Source: Gadus chalcogrammus
Taxonomy: Eukaryota > Chordata > Actinopteri > Gadiformes > Gadidae
Direction of reading: 5' to 3'
Length of the DNA: 64,000 nt
Assembly (NCBI RefSeq): GCF_026213295.1
Contig: NC_079419.1
Coordinates: forward strand, 14,386,990-14,450,989
The translations under genes were made by a program, and so were the position numbers. Under the pieces are notes generated by a model. That model was not told the DNA's origin, did no database searches, and saw only the letters and a list, made by a program, of their open reading frames with translations. Below, in pieces: positions 18,758 through 30,113 of the stretch; the first letter of the stretch is position 1; each line of letters starts with the position of its first letter.

Positions 18758-19214
18758 ATGCAGCTCGTCATGTTAGTGGTTTTATTTGTTGGGTTTACTG
18801 GTGAGTTCTGCTTTAGAACATCTGTCGTGTTAAGACATGGACCGCAATACAGGTTTAGCAGTTCATATGAATTAATTCATAGTGTTAGCGATCTTCAACA
18901 TTGTGGTGGCTAATGACTTTTACATTCCTACTATCTGCAGGTGAAAGTCATCAGCAAACAATCCTCTCAATCCAGGACAGTCCAGTCCAGGCTCTACAAG
19001 GAGACGGCGTGACTCTCTCCTGCAACTACTCTTCAGCAACATACTTCTTCTGGTATCGGCAGTACCCCAGCTCACCTCCCCAGTTACTTATCAAAGATTA
19101 CATGGAGCTATCTGGATTTACCTTGAAAAAGGACAGTGAAAGAAAAGTGTTTGCTCTCGAGATCTCCTCTGCTGCAGTGACAGACTCTGCTCTGTACTAC
19201 TGTGCTGTGCAGCC
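18758..19214 (+). CDS. V4, family D TCR alpha/delta V segment
   Basis: Leader 18758-18800 (MQLVMLVVLFVGFT), V exon 18941-19214 starting ESHQQTILSIQ. Cys23 is in LSCNY, Trp41 in FFWYRQYP, and the end is SALYYCAV. The RSS at 19215-19252 is consensus with a 22-bp spacer. The loop before Trp41 is short (SSATYF). The frame stays open through the RSS for about 40 more codons, as in all family D members. The usual D promoter block is present about 135 bp upstream, but the longer conserved flank of later D genes is only partial here. Confidence 0.93.
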
Positions 19215-19380
19215 CACAGTGACAGGAAACACAGACTCCCTGTACAAAAACCTGACAAGGAACTGGAAGAGCATTTGTCATTGCTTTCAACTGTGGTTCA
19301 GGGGAGGGGCAACTGGAGAGGTGAATTCACCAGGAGTCTAGTGAAGAAACAGTATGTTACAACTAGGATACAGAGGTAGA

Positions 19381-19858
19381 ATGTTTAGCTTCAGGGCTCC
19401 CATGGGGTTTGAAATGATGGCAGTCCTCTTTCTACTTCTAGTTTGTAAATTAACAGGTAAGTCACAGCCCACCAGAAACTCAAAAAATTAAAGGGAACAT
19501 GTGTCTCCATGGCAACATGTTTACAGATTAACATTATCTTTATAGGTGTTTACAGTGTGGACCCCACTCCTGTCAAGCAGAAAGAGAACAGTTTAGAAGG
19601 TACAAGTGTTACTCTGTCCTACACGCTCTCTACAAATGCTGCAGTGGGCGATTATTTCTTCTGGTACCGTCAGTATCCTGTAGAACCTCCACAGTTCCTG
19701 CTGTACATCTCAGGGTTTGGTAACAACAGGACAGCTGAGTCTCTTGGTTCAGACAAAAGGTTTTCCACTGAAATGACTGAAGAGAAGACTGGAGTGGATC
19801 TGAAGATCTCCTCTGTTGCAGTGACAGACTCTGCTCTGTACTACTGTCCTCTGCAGCC
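19381..19858 (+). CDS. V5, family E TCR V segment lacking Cys23
   Basis: Leader 19381-19456 (MFSFRAPMGFEMMAVLFLLL, then VCKLT), V exon 19546-19858 starting VYSVDPTPV. The position normally holding the first Ig-fold cysteine is Tyr (LSYTLS). Trp41 (FFWYRQYP) and YYC are kept, and the start of CDR3 is unusual, CPL instead of CAL. The RSS at 19859-19896 has a good heptamer but nonamer AGAAAAACC. The reading frame is open. Whether the domain folds without the canonical disulfide is unknown. Confidence 0.88.
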
Positions 19859-20303
19859 CACAGTGACAGGAAACACAGACTCCCTGTAGAAAAACCTGCT
19901 GAGCACAGAACACTCTTCCATCTCCCCCTGAGATCAGTATACCAACATTGCACACAAAACACATAAGCTCATCATAACAATGACTCCTAATTAAAGGTCA
20001 ATTTTCAACACAAGATACCCTAAAATGTGTAAAATGTGAATTATTTGTCTTTACATTATCTTTGTTTGAAATATTCACGTTCAAATTGTTTATTTTATTT
20101 GCGTCGAATCCGTACCTCATTGAAGGTGAAGTTGAGTTTTCATATCCACCACTAGATGTCAGTATTATCAAGTAGTTGTTGAACTATTTATTAAACATGT
20201 TTGTTCATTGTGTCTTTATCAGCTAGTACCCTGGAAAGAATAAGTCTAATACTTGAGCTGAACACCAGATCGTTTCTTCTGTTGCTGTAGACCTGCTGTT
20301 GAG

Positions 20304-20509
20304 ATGGAAACATGGCAGTGTATTAATATGGCCACACTTCTATCTGGTAGAATGGATACCTCATGTGTCACCCATATGTCTGAATCATGATGATTGGATG
20401 TTTTAGATATTTTATTCCGATGTTTTTTTTTTTATCGTTATCTTCTTTTTTTCATAAAATGTCTTGAGATCACATTGATAGAAAATGTGGAGGAGCCTTT
20501 ACACAAACC
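20304..20509 (+). pseudogene. family C relic: leader and RSS without V exon
   Basis: A METW-type leader (20304-20346, METWQCINMATLLS) is followed after about 125 bp by a family C RSS: CACATTG (20471-20477), a 23-bp spacer ATAGAAAATGTGGAGGAGCC.., then ACACAAACC (20501-20509). The V exon between them is deleted. Typical family C 3' flank follows to about 20660. The relic sits directly before V6 and shows how family C leaders came to lie upstream of family B exons. Confidence 0.8.
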
Positions 20510-20796
20510 TGAAGGCCATGATATCCCTATTCTTCAAAGAGGAGGGAAGTTGTAATCCGACTTCACCTTTCTATCAGATGGATGGTGGATCTTCGTGGTT
20601 TATCAGAGACACTGTGGTTGCACCTGTTAATGATCCACTGTAGCAGGAATCTGACTGAATTATAACTTTTTGATCCATTGAATCGTGCCAGTGAATTATT
20701 TTGCATGAATGATGAAGAGGAGGGGCCACTGCTGTCAATGTCCTTCTGCATCAGAGCATAAATGGTCTTCCTCTCTCTTCCCCTCCCGCTGTGAAC

Positions 20797-21232
20797 ATGG
20801 AACACTGGCTGACAATCATCCTGGTTCTCACTCTCTGGCTGGGTAACTCTTTAAAGACTCTTTTTGGTCCTCCTCTCATTATTGATCTCAATTGATTAAT
20901 TCATTGATACACATATTCTGTTCTTCCCCAGAGTGTAAAGGAGAAGACGGAGTGACCCAGACCATGGGAGATTTCATTGCCACTGAAGGACTCGCAGTTA
21001 GTCTTGACTGTACATTTGAGACTACTGACACTAATCCATATTTGTTCTGGTACAAACAACAAATCAACGACTTCCCCAGGTTTGTGCTACAACGCAATAC
21101 ATTTGGAGGAAAGGAGGCTGAAGAGTTCCCCAAAGAAAGATTTGATGCCGAAATCCAAAACAAATCAGTTCCTCTGAGGATCCAGAACCTGCAGCTGTCT
21201 GACTCTGCTCTGTACTACTGTGCTCTGAGGCC
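20797..21232 (+). CDS. V6, family B V segment with its own MEHW leader
   Basis: Leader 20797-20842 reads MEHWLTIILVLTLWL, then G. This leader is only 89 bp from the V exon (20932-21232). The domain begins ECKGEDGVTQTMGD and has LDCTF (Cys23), FWYKQQ and SDSALYYCAL. RSS 21233-21270, consensus. It is the only family B member whose near leader is intact. In the others the same stretch survives as decayed intron sequence and the distant METW leader is used instead. An own promoter region of about 130 bp lies upstream. Confidence 0.92.
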
Positions 21233-21671
21233 CACAGTGACAGGAAACACAGACTCCCTGTACAAAAACCTGCTGAGCACTAAACACACTTCCCCTGAGT
21301 CCAGTGCACCGACATTTCTGACTAAACTTGTAAACCCATCACAATATTTATTTTCTAATTATTAAATAGGTAACTATATCCAATTACCAACTATTTAGAG
21401 ATAACTGCAGTGCAATATGTAGCCATATTATTTTGAGCATTTTGGTTTACATTTGTGAAGCTTTTATCATTATGGCTCATTCAATTAATAACCATCTATA
21501 TTTCAACTGTTACTCTTCTAACTTTGTTTCTAAGGGAGAGATCGCTTATCCACCCCTAGAGGTAAGTATTATCAAGTAGGTCTTTATCTATTTCATCAAA
21601 ATGTTTGGTCATTGAGTCTTTTCCAGCTTGTACCAGATCATTTCTTCTGTTTCTGTAGACCTGCTGTTGAG

Positions 21672-22155
21672 ATGGAAACCTGGGTGTGGATTATTATTGC
21701 TGAACTTCTATCTGGTAAGAGGAAAAGCTCATGGTCCACACTCCATGCATGACTGAATCATCACTTAATGATAATTGGTTATTGGATGTTTTTGACGTTT
21801 TATTCTGTTGTGTTCTTTATGGTCCATGGTAATCTATTAATACATCTATTATGTGAACTTTTTGCTTCTGGAGTTGATTGCTTCTGACTCCATCCGTCCT
21901 GATGAGCAGAACGTCAGTGGAAAAGAAGGAGCATCTGTAACACTCAAATGCACCTATGAAACAGGCTCTGAAAATGTGTATCTTCTGGAACAGACTTCAG
22001 CCTAGCCAGGCTCCTCCGTTTATACTAATTAAAGGAGCAAGGTCAGAGAGTTCTGAAAAGAATAATCTAGACCGTTGTTTTCAGTCCACAACATCCAGAA
22101 CATCAACTTTACTCAACGTACCATTTTTGATTTTTGGTTTTACTTGTGAATGAAA
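21672..22155 (+). pseudogene. V7, family C V pseudogene, 3' truncated
   Basis: Leader 21672-21714 (METWVWIIIAELLS). The expected TTTTTCCAG acceptor is changed. The V part starts near 21872 with LIASDSIRPDEQNVSGKEG and keeps LKCTY. It loses the WYR block by a deletion, meets TAG after RLQP, and stops resembling a V near 22135 before any YYC or RSS. V43 carries the same QPS/TAG-type lesion and the same 3' break, so both descend from one old pseudogene. Confidence 0.82.
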
Positions 22156-22265
22156 CACTGTCAAACTGCTCCCATAAATAGTGCATCGGAGTGAAATATC
22201 CATCAGCTGTACCACTGAACAAAAACACACTACATTAAAACAGTCACTGAGGGAGTCAACGTTAA

Positions 22266-23239
22266 AGGGAACATATTATGGTATTTTCCCAACAAGTAAA
22301 GATAGTATATGAGTTCCTGAAAACATGTTTTTGAAGCTGTCTGCTGGAAATAGGTTTTAGGAATAAAAAATCGTGCCTGCCGCTATGCCCCTCTGTTTCA
22401 GTCCCTTCAGAATGCGCTGTTTCTGATGTCTGTAGCTTTAATGCAAATGAGCTGCTGCCCATTGACCAATGAGCTGTCAGAGTTAACCACAGAATGGAGG
22501 AGAAGTGATTGTTGCTGTTTGTGGACTCCTGGAGCTCTATAATATAATAATACGATTATATAATCTATAGGTATTTATCTAATATTATATCTAATATCAC
22601 GGCCAAAAGGTATGTCAGCTCGGATGATATTATGAATCATAAAGACTGCGTCTGACGTCTCTGGTACTTCCACAACAAGAAAAGACTCGTAGTGGGGGTT
22701 ATTATCTCGGCCATGGTTGAGAAGAATTGGGGGAAAGGAACTTTGGCCTTGACTCTCTGAAGTCCATATTGAACCGCGTCATGGAGGAGAAAGGGATTGT
22801 ACTCCGGGAGCTGAGCTGCCGGACTGCCGCCGAGCTTCCCCCGTTGAAGCTGCCAGATAGCCGCCGAAGCTTCGGCCGAAGTCCGGTGGGGGGAGCTCGG
22901 CGGCAGTCCGGCAGCTCCGACGGAGAAAAGGATTGTACTCCCGGAGCTGAGCTGCAGGGCAGCCGCCGAGCCCCCGCTGCCGGAGCTGCTTGTCCGCTGG
23001 TCCACAAAATCATACCTATGCTCTGATTGGAGGAGGGTGGGGAAGTGGGAGGAAATATTCAAATGTGCCCCCTTCCTACGTAGAAGGGGTCGCCGAAAGT
23101 GACTCGCTCGGTTGGTAGCTGTAGGCGGGGTACTTACAGAAATGCATATCTCACTTAAAAAAATCAAAATTGGTATGCGTGTGGGAGCACCAGAGACCCC
23201 AAATCGCAGGAAAAGTGTTGTTTGCATAATATGCCCCCT
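22266..23239. mobile_element. TTAA-flanked MITE (AGGGAACATATTATG ends)
   Basis: Starts AGGGAACATATTATG and ends CATAATATGCCCCCT, imperfect inverted repeats. The flanks are TTAA (22262-22265) and TCAA (23240-23243), consistent with one mutated TTAA. The middle has GC-rich inverted blocks (about 22800-22990). Relatives lie at 51468-52514 in the opposite orientation and in part at 7570-7930. Confidence 0.75.
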
Positions 23240-23394
23240 TCAAATAAAAAACATATTTCAATCCAGAACAATGTACCAACCAAACTCTGGTCAAAACTAA
23301 CAGCAATTTAAATTCATCAAATCACTTGACATAATATAATCACATTTATAATAACACAAAATGTTCTTCATTTGACATTTTTACATGTTTAGAT

Positions 23395-23651
23395 GGTGTC
23401 ACCACAGTAGTTCTCGTGGACATTTGACCCTGGAACCCAGACCACCTGCCGCTCCTCTTCCTGGGTCCTCATGGTCTCCACAGAGCCGATAAAGTAGAAG
23501 GTCTTCTCCTGTCTCATTCAGTCCTTGGTGTCACTCTAGCAGGAGGTGGAGCTTGACAGGCAGCACATCAGAAACAATCTGTCAACATAACAGCTTTCAG
23601 GCTCTTGATTGTTGGTGCTCTACAGCATCTGATTGGTCTCCAGTATCAACT
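23395..23651 (+). promoter_or_regulatory. conserved 5' flank of family D leaders (example)
   Basis: Block CTTCCTGGGTCCTCATGGTC through CATTCAGTCCTTGGTG, CAGGAGGTGGAGCTTGACAG and CACATCAGAAACAATCTGTC, ending about 70 bp before the ATG. The same order precedes V11, V18, V25, V31, V36, V39 and V44. V4 has the proximal half only. ATTGG (inverted CCAAT) occurs near 23631. Candidate V promoter. Its minus strand is open in most copies. Confidence 0.5.
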
Positions 23652-24110
23652 ATGCAGCTCTTCATGTTAGTGGTTTTATTCTCTCGGTTTCCTGGTGAGT
23701 TCTGCTTTAGAAGCACTATCCTTTTTAGGACATGTACCTCAAAAAATGCTTAGCAGTTCATATGAATTATGTCGTTTTGCTATTTCCAGGGTCTTTAACA
23801 CTGTGGTAATTACTGACCTTTCATTCGTAATATGTGCAGGTGACAGTTATCAGCAAACAATCCACTCAATCCAGGACAGAGTCCAGGCTCTACAAGGAGA
23901 CAACGTGACTCTCTCATGCAACTACACCTCAGCAGACTACTTCTTCTGGTATCTCCAGTACCCCAGCTCCCCTCCACAGTTCCTTATCAAGGAATACATG
24001 GAGAAATCTCGATTTACTTTAAAAAAGTACGATGATAGGCTATTGTTTGCTCTGGAGATCTCCTCTGTTGCAGTGACGGACTCTGCTCTGTACTACTGTG
24101 CTGTGAGGCC
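23652..24110 (+). CDS. V8, family D TCR alpha/delta V segment
   Basis: Leader 23652-23694 (MQLFMLVVLFSRFP), V exon 23840-24110 starting DSYQQTIHSIQDRV. Cys23 is in LSCNYTS, Trp41 in FFWYLQYP (Leu replaces the usual Arg), and the end is ALYYCAV. RSS 24111-24148 with perfect heptamer and ACAAAAACC. Open and apparently usable. The FR3 loop KKYDDRLLF differs from other D members. Confidence 0.92.
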
Positions 24111-24260
24111 CACAGTGACAGGAAACACAGACTCCCTGTACAAAAACCTTAGAACGAACTTGAAGCACAGTTTTCATTGTTTTCAACTGTTTAGGGGAGG
24201 GGCATCTGGAGAGGTGAATTCACCAGGAATCTAGTGAAGAGACAGAGATACAGAGGTAGC

Positions 24261-24738
24261 ATGTTGAGCATCAGGGTTCCCATGGTGTTTGAAATGTCAG
24301 TACTTTTTCTACTTGTAGTTTGTAAATGAACAGGTGAATTATGTCCTACCAGAAATTCTAAAGATTAAAGGGAATTTGTATCTCCATGGCAACATGTTTA
24401 CAGATTAAACTTATCTTTACAGGTGTTTACAGTGTGAACTTCACTCCTGTCAAGCAGAAAGAGAACATTTTAGAAGGTACAAGTGTTTCCCTGTCCTACA
24501 CACTCTCTAAAATTGCCACAGGGAGCGATTATTTCTTTTGGTACCGTCAGTATCCTGGAGAACCTCCACAGTTCCTGCTGTCCATCTCAGGGTTTGGTAT
24601 CAACAAGACAGCTGAGTCTCTTGGTTCAGACAAAAGGTTTTCTATTGAACTGACTGGCACTTAGAAGACTGGTGTGGATCTGAAGATCTCCTCTGTTGCA
24701 GTGACAGACTCTGCTCTGTACTACTGTGCTTTGAGGTC
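24261..24738 (+). pseudogene. V9, family E V pseudogene
   Basis: Leader 24261-24333 has TGA in place of the Leu codon in VCKLT. V exon 24423-24738 starts VYSVNFTPV, has LSYTLS (no Cys23) and FFWYRQYP, then a small insertion creates TAG (24662-24664) in the ELT-EEKTGV stretch. The 3' end keeps YYCAL and an RSS at 24739-24776. Two independent stops make it non-functional. Confidence 0.9.
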
Positions 24739-25128
24739 CACAGTGACAGAAATCTCAGACTCCCTGTACAAAAACCTGTTAATCACAAAACACAGCTCCC
24801 TCTTCCCCTGAGACCAGTACAGAGACCAATTAAAAAATATTTACATATTCTGCAGTTCATGCTCTAGCCATGTTATTTGGATTGGAATATTTGGTGTTAA
24901 TAGTGTGGTGGTTCATTTGTGAAGTTTATTTTCTTCTTCCTTAAGTTAATATGAAGGTGAGATCTCTTATCCACCACAAGAGGTCAGTATTAGCCAGAGT
25001 GTGTCGAAATCTGTAATCAACATGTTTGGTCATTGTGTCTTTACCAGCTGGAACCTTGAAGAGAATAAGTCTCATACTTGAGCTGAACACCAGAGAGCCT
25101 CTCCTATTGCTGTACACCTGCTGTTCAG

Positions 25129-25616
25129 ATGGAAACCTGGCTGTGGATTATTAATGCTGCACTTCTATCTGGTAAAAGCAAAAAGCTCATGCTACACCCT
25201 GTGTATATGACTGAATTATCAGACATTTAACTATCATAATTAATTATTCAATGTTTTTAACATCTTAATCTGTTTTTTATTTTCCATGTTAATCTAACAC
25301 ATCCATTATGTGTACTTTTACCAGGACTGATAGCTGGGGACTCCATCTCTCCTGATGAACAGAAAGTCAGTGGAAAAGAGGGGGAATATGTAACACTCAG
25401 ATGCACCTATGAAACAAGCTATAATAATGTTCACCTTTACTGGTACCGAAATCATTTTAACCAGGCTCCTCAGTTTATGCTCTATAAAGGAGCCACATCA
25501 TGGAGTGATTAACATATTCTTGACCGTCGTTTTCAGTCCACAACATCCAGAACATTAACTGAACTCACCACCTAACCCTGGCCGACACAGCTCTCTACTA
25601 CTGTGCTCTTCGGAGA
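25129..25616 (+). pseudogene. V10, family C V pseudogene
   Basis: Leader 25129-25171 (METWLWIINAALLS), V exon 25325-25616 starting LIAGDSISPDEQ with LRCTY and LYWYR. GAA of the family motif SDEHI is TAA, and a short deletion removes part of the LTITQLTLAD stretch, shifting frame. RSS 25617-25655: CACAGTG, 23-bp spacer, degenerate nonamer ACATTAACT. The typical family C 3' flank (CTGAAG, GGAGGGAAGTGGTGATCCC) follows. Confidence 0.88.
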
Positions 25617-26360
25617 CACAGTGACAGAAAGTGCGGAGAAGCCTTTACATTAACTTGAAGATAATGATCTCCCTATCCTTAAATGAGGAGGGAAGTGGTG
25701 ATCCCACCACACCTTTCTATCAGATGGATGATGGATCTTCATGGTTTATCAGAGACACTGTGGTTGCACCTGCTAATGATCCACTGTAGCAGGAATCTGA
25801 CTGAATTATAACTTTTTGACCTACTAATGATCCCATCTAGCATGACTCCCATGAGTAGAGACTCTAAATAAATTAACCATCAGCTGTATGACTGAACACA
25901 AACACACTATGGCAAGACAGTCAATGAGGGAGTAAACGTTAAATTGTAAAAAAATATATGTATAATTTTAGAGTTCTATGAGAACGAGAATTGACCCACC
26001 CCTTCGGGTAAGGAATTACAGCAATAAAAAATTGCCTGGGCTCAACATTTATATTTTGGGCACACATTTATTATTTCTATCTAAACATTGTATATATGTA
26101 CATGTAGAGATGGTGACGCCACAGTGATTCTCCTTGACTTTTGAAAGTCAGAGCTCCTGTCGCTCCTCTTCCTGAGTCCTCATGGTCTCCACAGAGCCAG
26201 TGAAGTAGAAGGTCTTCTCCTGTCTCATTCAGTCCTTGGTGCCACTCTAGCAGGAGGTGGAGCTTGAAAGGCAGCACATCAGAAACAATCTGTCAAAACA
26301 ACAGCTTCTAGACTCTTGATCGTTGCTGCTCTACAACATCTGCTTGTTCCAGTATTAACT

Positions 26361-26802
26361 ATGCAGATCTTCATGTTAGTGGTTTTATTCACTGGGTTTA
26401 CTGGTGAGTTCTTATTTAGAAGCACTGTCCTAATTCAGACATGGACCTCAATACAGGTTTAGCAGTTCATTCGAATGAACTCATATTGCTATTTCCAGGA
26501 TCTTCATTCCCTTCGTTCCTAATATCTGTAGGTGAAAGTCATCAGCAAACCATCAACTCAACCCAGGACGGTGTCCAGGCTCTACAAGGAGACAGCGTGA
26601 CTCTTTCCTGTAAATACTCCTCAGCAACAAACCTCTTCTGGTATCGGCAGTACCCCAGCTCACCTCCACAATTCCTTATCAAAGAATACATGGAGCTATC
26701 TGGATTTACTTTGAAAAAGGACAGTAAAAGACAAATGGTTGCTCTGGAGATCTCCGCTGCTGCCGTGACAGACTCTGCTCTGTACTACTGTGCTCTGCAG
26801 CC
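26361..26802 (+). CDS. V11, family D TCR alpha/delta V segment
   Basis: Leader 26361-26403 (MQIFMLVVLFTGFT), V exon 26532-26802 starting ESHQQTINSTQDGV. It has LSCKY, LFWYRQYP and ALYYCAL. RSS 26803-26840 has heptamer CACGGTG, one change from consensus at position 4, so joining efficiency may be reduced. Nonamer ACAAAAACC is intact. V12 follows 168 bp downstream in the usual D-E order. Confidence 0.9.
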
Positions 26803-26970
26803 CACGGTGACAGGAAACACAGACTCCCAGTACAAAAACCTGACAAGGAACTGGAAGAGCATTTGTCATTACCTTAAACTGTGGTTAAGGGGAGGGGCAT
26901 CTAGAGAGGTGAATTCACACCAGGAGTCTAGTGAATAAACAGTATGTTACAACAAGGATACAGAGGTAGC

Positions 26971-27460
26971 ATGTTGAGCTCCAGGGTTCCAATGGTGTTT
27001 GAAATTATGTCAGTCCTTTTTCTACTTGTAGTTTGTAAATTAACAGGTGAGTCATGTCCTACCGGAAATTCTAAAGATTAAAGGGAATTTGTATCTCCAT
27101 GGCAACATGTTTTCTGATTAACCATATCTTTACAGGTGTTTACAGTGTGGACCTCACTCCTGTCGAGCAGAGAGAGATCAGTTTAGAAGGTAGAAGTGTT
27201 ACTCTGTCCTACCCGCTCTCTAAAACTGCCACAGGGAGCGATTATTTCTTCTGGTACCGTCAGTATCCTGGAGAACCTCCACAGTTCCTGCTGTCCATCT
27301 CAGGGCTTGGTATCAACAGGACAGCTGAGTCTCTTGGTTCAGACAAAAGGTTTTCTATTGAACTGACTGAAGAGAAGACTGGAGTGAAGACTGGAGTAGA
27401 TCTGAAGATCTCCTCTGTTGCAGTGACAGACTCTGCTCTGTACTACTGTGCTCTGCAGCC
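26971..27460 (+). CDS. V12, family E TCR V segment lacking Cys23
   Basis: Leader 26971-27046 (MLSSRVPMVFEIMSVLFLLV, then VCKLT), V exon 27136-27460 starting VYSVDLTPVEQRE. Cys23 is replaced by Tyr (LSYPLS). FFWYRQYP and YYCAL are kept. A 12-bp in-frame duplication gives KTGVKTGV in FR3, unique to this copy. RSS 27461-27498, consensus with 22-bp spacer. Splice sites are intact and the frame is open. Confidence 0.88.
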
Positions 27461-27963
27461 CACAGTGACAGGAAACACTGACTCCCTGTACAAAAACCTG
27501 CTGAGCACAAAACACTCTTCCATCTCCCCCTGAGACCCGATCAATGACATTTCTGACATAACACATGACTTCATCGCCATATTTATTTCCTGATTAATTA
27601 TACATGTTTACCATTTTTCAATTTTATTATTATTTGTAACATTTTCAGTAAGTTAACTTGCTTTATTATTTTTAATGATTTGGTTTGAATAGTGTGTTAT
27701 ATTTGTAGCTTTTATCCGCATGGCTCATTCAATTAAAAACCATCTATGTTTCAACAGTTACACTCCTTAAAGTGAACATGAAGGTGAGTTCTCTTATCCA
27801 CCCCTAGAGGGCAGTATTATGGCAGTATAATATAGGTGTTTTACTATTTCCTCAACATGTTTGGTCATTGTATCTTTAAGAGCTGGTACCATGAAGAGAA
27901 TAAGTCTCATACTTGAGGTGAACACCAGATGGTTTCTCCTGTTGCTGTAGACTTTCTGTTGAG

Positions 27964-28559
27964 ATGGAAACCTGTCTGTGGATTATTATTGTTGCACTTC
28001 TATCTGGTAAGATTAAAACCGCATGCTTCACACTAAGAATATGCATGAATCGTCAAAATTGTATCTGATTGGTGTTGGATGTTTCAGCCATTTTATTCTG
28101 TTGTGTTCTTATCGTCCATGTTAATCTATCACCTCCATAATATTGACTCATCCTTGTTCTCACTCTCCGGCTGGGTTTCTCTTTAAAGACTTGTTGACAC
28201 TCCTATCATCATTGAACTTGATTAATACATTCATTAACCACCATCTTCTGTTCTTCCCCAGAGTGTAAAGGAAAAGACAGTGTGAACCAGATCAGTGAAG
28301 AAGTCATTGCTACTGAAGGACACACAGTCAGTCTACAATGTACCTTTGAGACTGACTCGACCCCATATTTGTTCTGGTATAAACAACAAAGAAACGACCT
28401 CCCCAGGTTTGTGCTACAACGCTCTAAATTTGGAGGAAAGGAAGCCGAAGAGTTCCCCAAAGAAAGATTTAATGCCCAAATCCAGAACACATCAGTTCCT
28501 CTGAGCATCCAGAACCTGCAGCTGTCAGACTCTGCTCTGTACTACTGTGCTCTGAAGCC
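27964..28559 (+). CDS. V13, family B TCR alpha/delta V segment
   Basis: Leader 27964-28006 (METCLWIIIVALLS, Trp4 changed to Cys), V exon 28262-28559 starting ECKGKDSVNQISEE. It has LQCTF, LFWYKQQ and SDSALYYCAL. RSS 28560-28597, consensus. The CDR1 region is two residues shorter than in V3 (TDSTPYL). Near-identical in layout to V19, 6.55 kb downstream, and to the start of V46. Confidence 0.92.
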
Positions 28560-28989
28560 CACAGTGACAGGAAACACAGACTCCCTGTACAAAAACCTGC
28601 TGAGCACTAAACACACTTCCCTCTCCCCCTGAGATCAGTACACAAGCATTATGCATAAAACACATCAACTCATCACAACAGTGAACTCCTAAATAATGAT
28701 CCTTATCAACACAATGCAGATGTAGTAAAATTTGTCTGCAGGTTTTTTCTTTGCATTATCTTGTTTTGAATATACACGTAAAATGTGTTTATTTTATTTG
28801 TGTTAAATGCATGTATCATTGAAGGTGATGTTGAGGTCTCATATCCAACAATAGATGTCAGTTTTATCAAGTAGGTGTTTGGTCATTGAGTCTTCGACAG
28901 CTGGTATCATGAAGAGAATAAGGCCCTACTTGAGCTGAACACCATACAGTTTCTCCTGTTGCTTTAAACTTGCTGTTGGGACTTTCCAG

Positions 28990-29128
28990 GGCTGATATCT
29001 TGGGACTCCATCTCTCCTGATAAACAGGAAGTCAGTGGAAAAATGGGAGGAACTGTAACACTCCGATGCTGCTATGATACAGGTGATGAATATGTTATTC
29101 TTTACTAGGATTATTGTAACTGGCATAA
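28990..29128 (+). pseudogene. V14, family F truncated V relic
   Basis: After acceptor TTTCCAG (28989) comes LISWDSISPDKQEVSGKMGG, then LRCCYDTGDEY and a TAG. Similarity ends where FR2 should start. Leader, FR2-FR3 and RSS are absent. The downstream 350 bp are shared with V27 and V41 but match no V sequence. Confidence 0.8.
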
Positions 29129-29621
29129 TTTACTAGTCGAGATCAGTATTATCAAGTAATGGTTTAACTATTTCCTCAACAGCCGTGTCACAACGTTATT
29201 AATCCAAAGGGGACCAGGTAACCAAGTTACAAATGTAATAGCATGTGTTCACCTAAAGAGGGAGTCACTACAATGGAAAACAACCTACAAGTGGTGCTGG
29301 GGTTTGGTACTCCTTTAAATAGATTAAATCTCAACAATGCACATAGCAAGACCCCTATCCAGTGAGCTGATATCCTTTGGTGATGGCTTCATAAACGCTA
29401 GCAAAGTAAAGGAAAATCAAAATGAGTTTACCTATCAAGCGAAACTCAGCTTTTGCTGTGATGGTCATGAATGGTAACAGGTCTGCTGGGTATTGGAGAG
29501 CCTTGGAGAGATGAGATGATGGGAGGAGCCAGCCACAAAAGGACTGTTGAGTAAAATGTGTTTATGTTTCTCTCTCCTGCTTTACTGGAACTCGCTCTGC
29601 TCTCCACTGCCTCACTCCATC

Positions 29622-30075
29622 ATGCTCTTTGCACTCGTGATATGTTTCATTTTATGTGGTAAGATTTTTTTCAAAACAACAAATTACTCCTAATTAGTGC
29701 AATTAAATCATCTTTGTCTGAAACATGAATGTATTGTAGATTAGATTTTCGTTGCAGTGACTGAATCCCATTTTTTATTTCAGGTCCAAGTGTTGAAGAC
29801 AGTATCAGTCAGCAGAAGGATGTCCAACGTGCTGTTGAGGGTGCTGCTGTGGTGCTCTCATGCAGCTACAACAGCTCTGCAGTCAGTAGTCTCTTATGGT
29901 ACCGCCAGTACCCCGGCTCACCACCACAGTTCCTAATCATGGAATACTCTGGATACATAACTAATCCAATACCAGGAATGAACATAACACATATCAAACA
30001 ACAGAGACTTGTGGAGCTGCTGATCTCCTCTGCTGCGGTGACAGACTCTGCTCTGTACTACTGTGCTCTGAGGCC
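29622..30075 (+). CDS. V15, family A TCR alpha/delta V segment
   Basis: Leader 29622-29658 (MLFALVICFILC), V exon 29784-30075 starting PSVEDSISQQKDV. Cys23 is in LSCSY, Trp41 in LLWYRQYPGSPP, and the end is TDSALYYCAL. RSS 30076-30113, consensus with 22-bp spacer. Intact. Best copy of family A. Paralogues are V28 and the broken V42, spaced about 15 kb apart. Confidence 0.93.
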
Positions 30076-30113
30076 CACAGTGACAGGAAACACAGACTCC
30101 CTGTACAAAAACC
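30076..30113 (+). other. V15 recombination signal, reference for families A/B/D/E
   Basis: CACAGTG (30076-30082), spacer ACAGGAAACACAGACTCCCT plus GT (22 bp), then ACAAAAACC (30105-30113). The same spacer follows nearly every A, B, D and E segment. The RSS is in the reading frame of the V and open, so unrearranged transcripts could be read through it. Confidence 0.92.
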
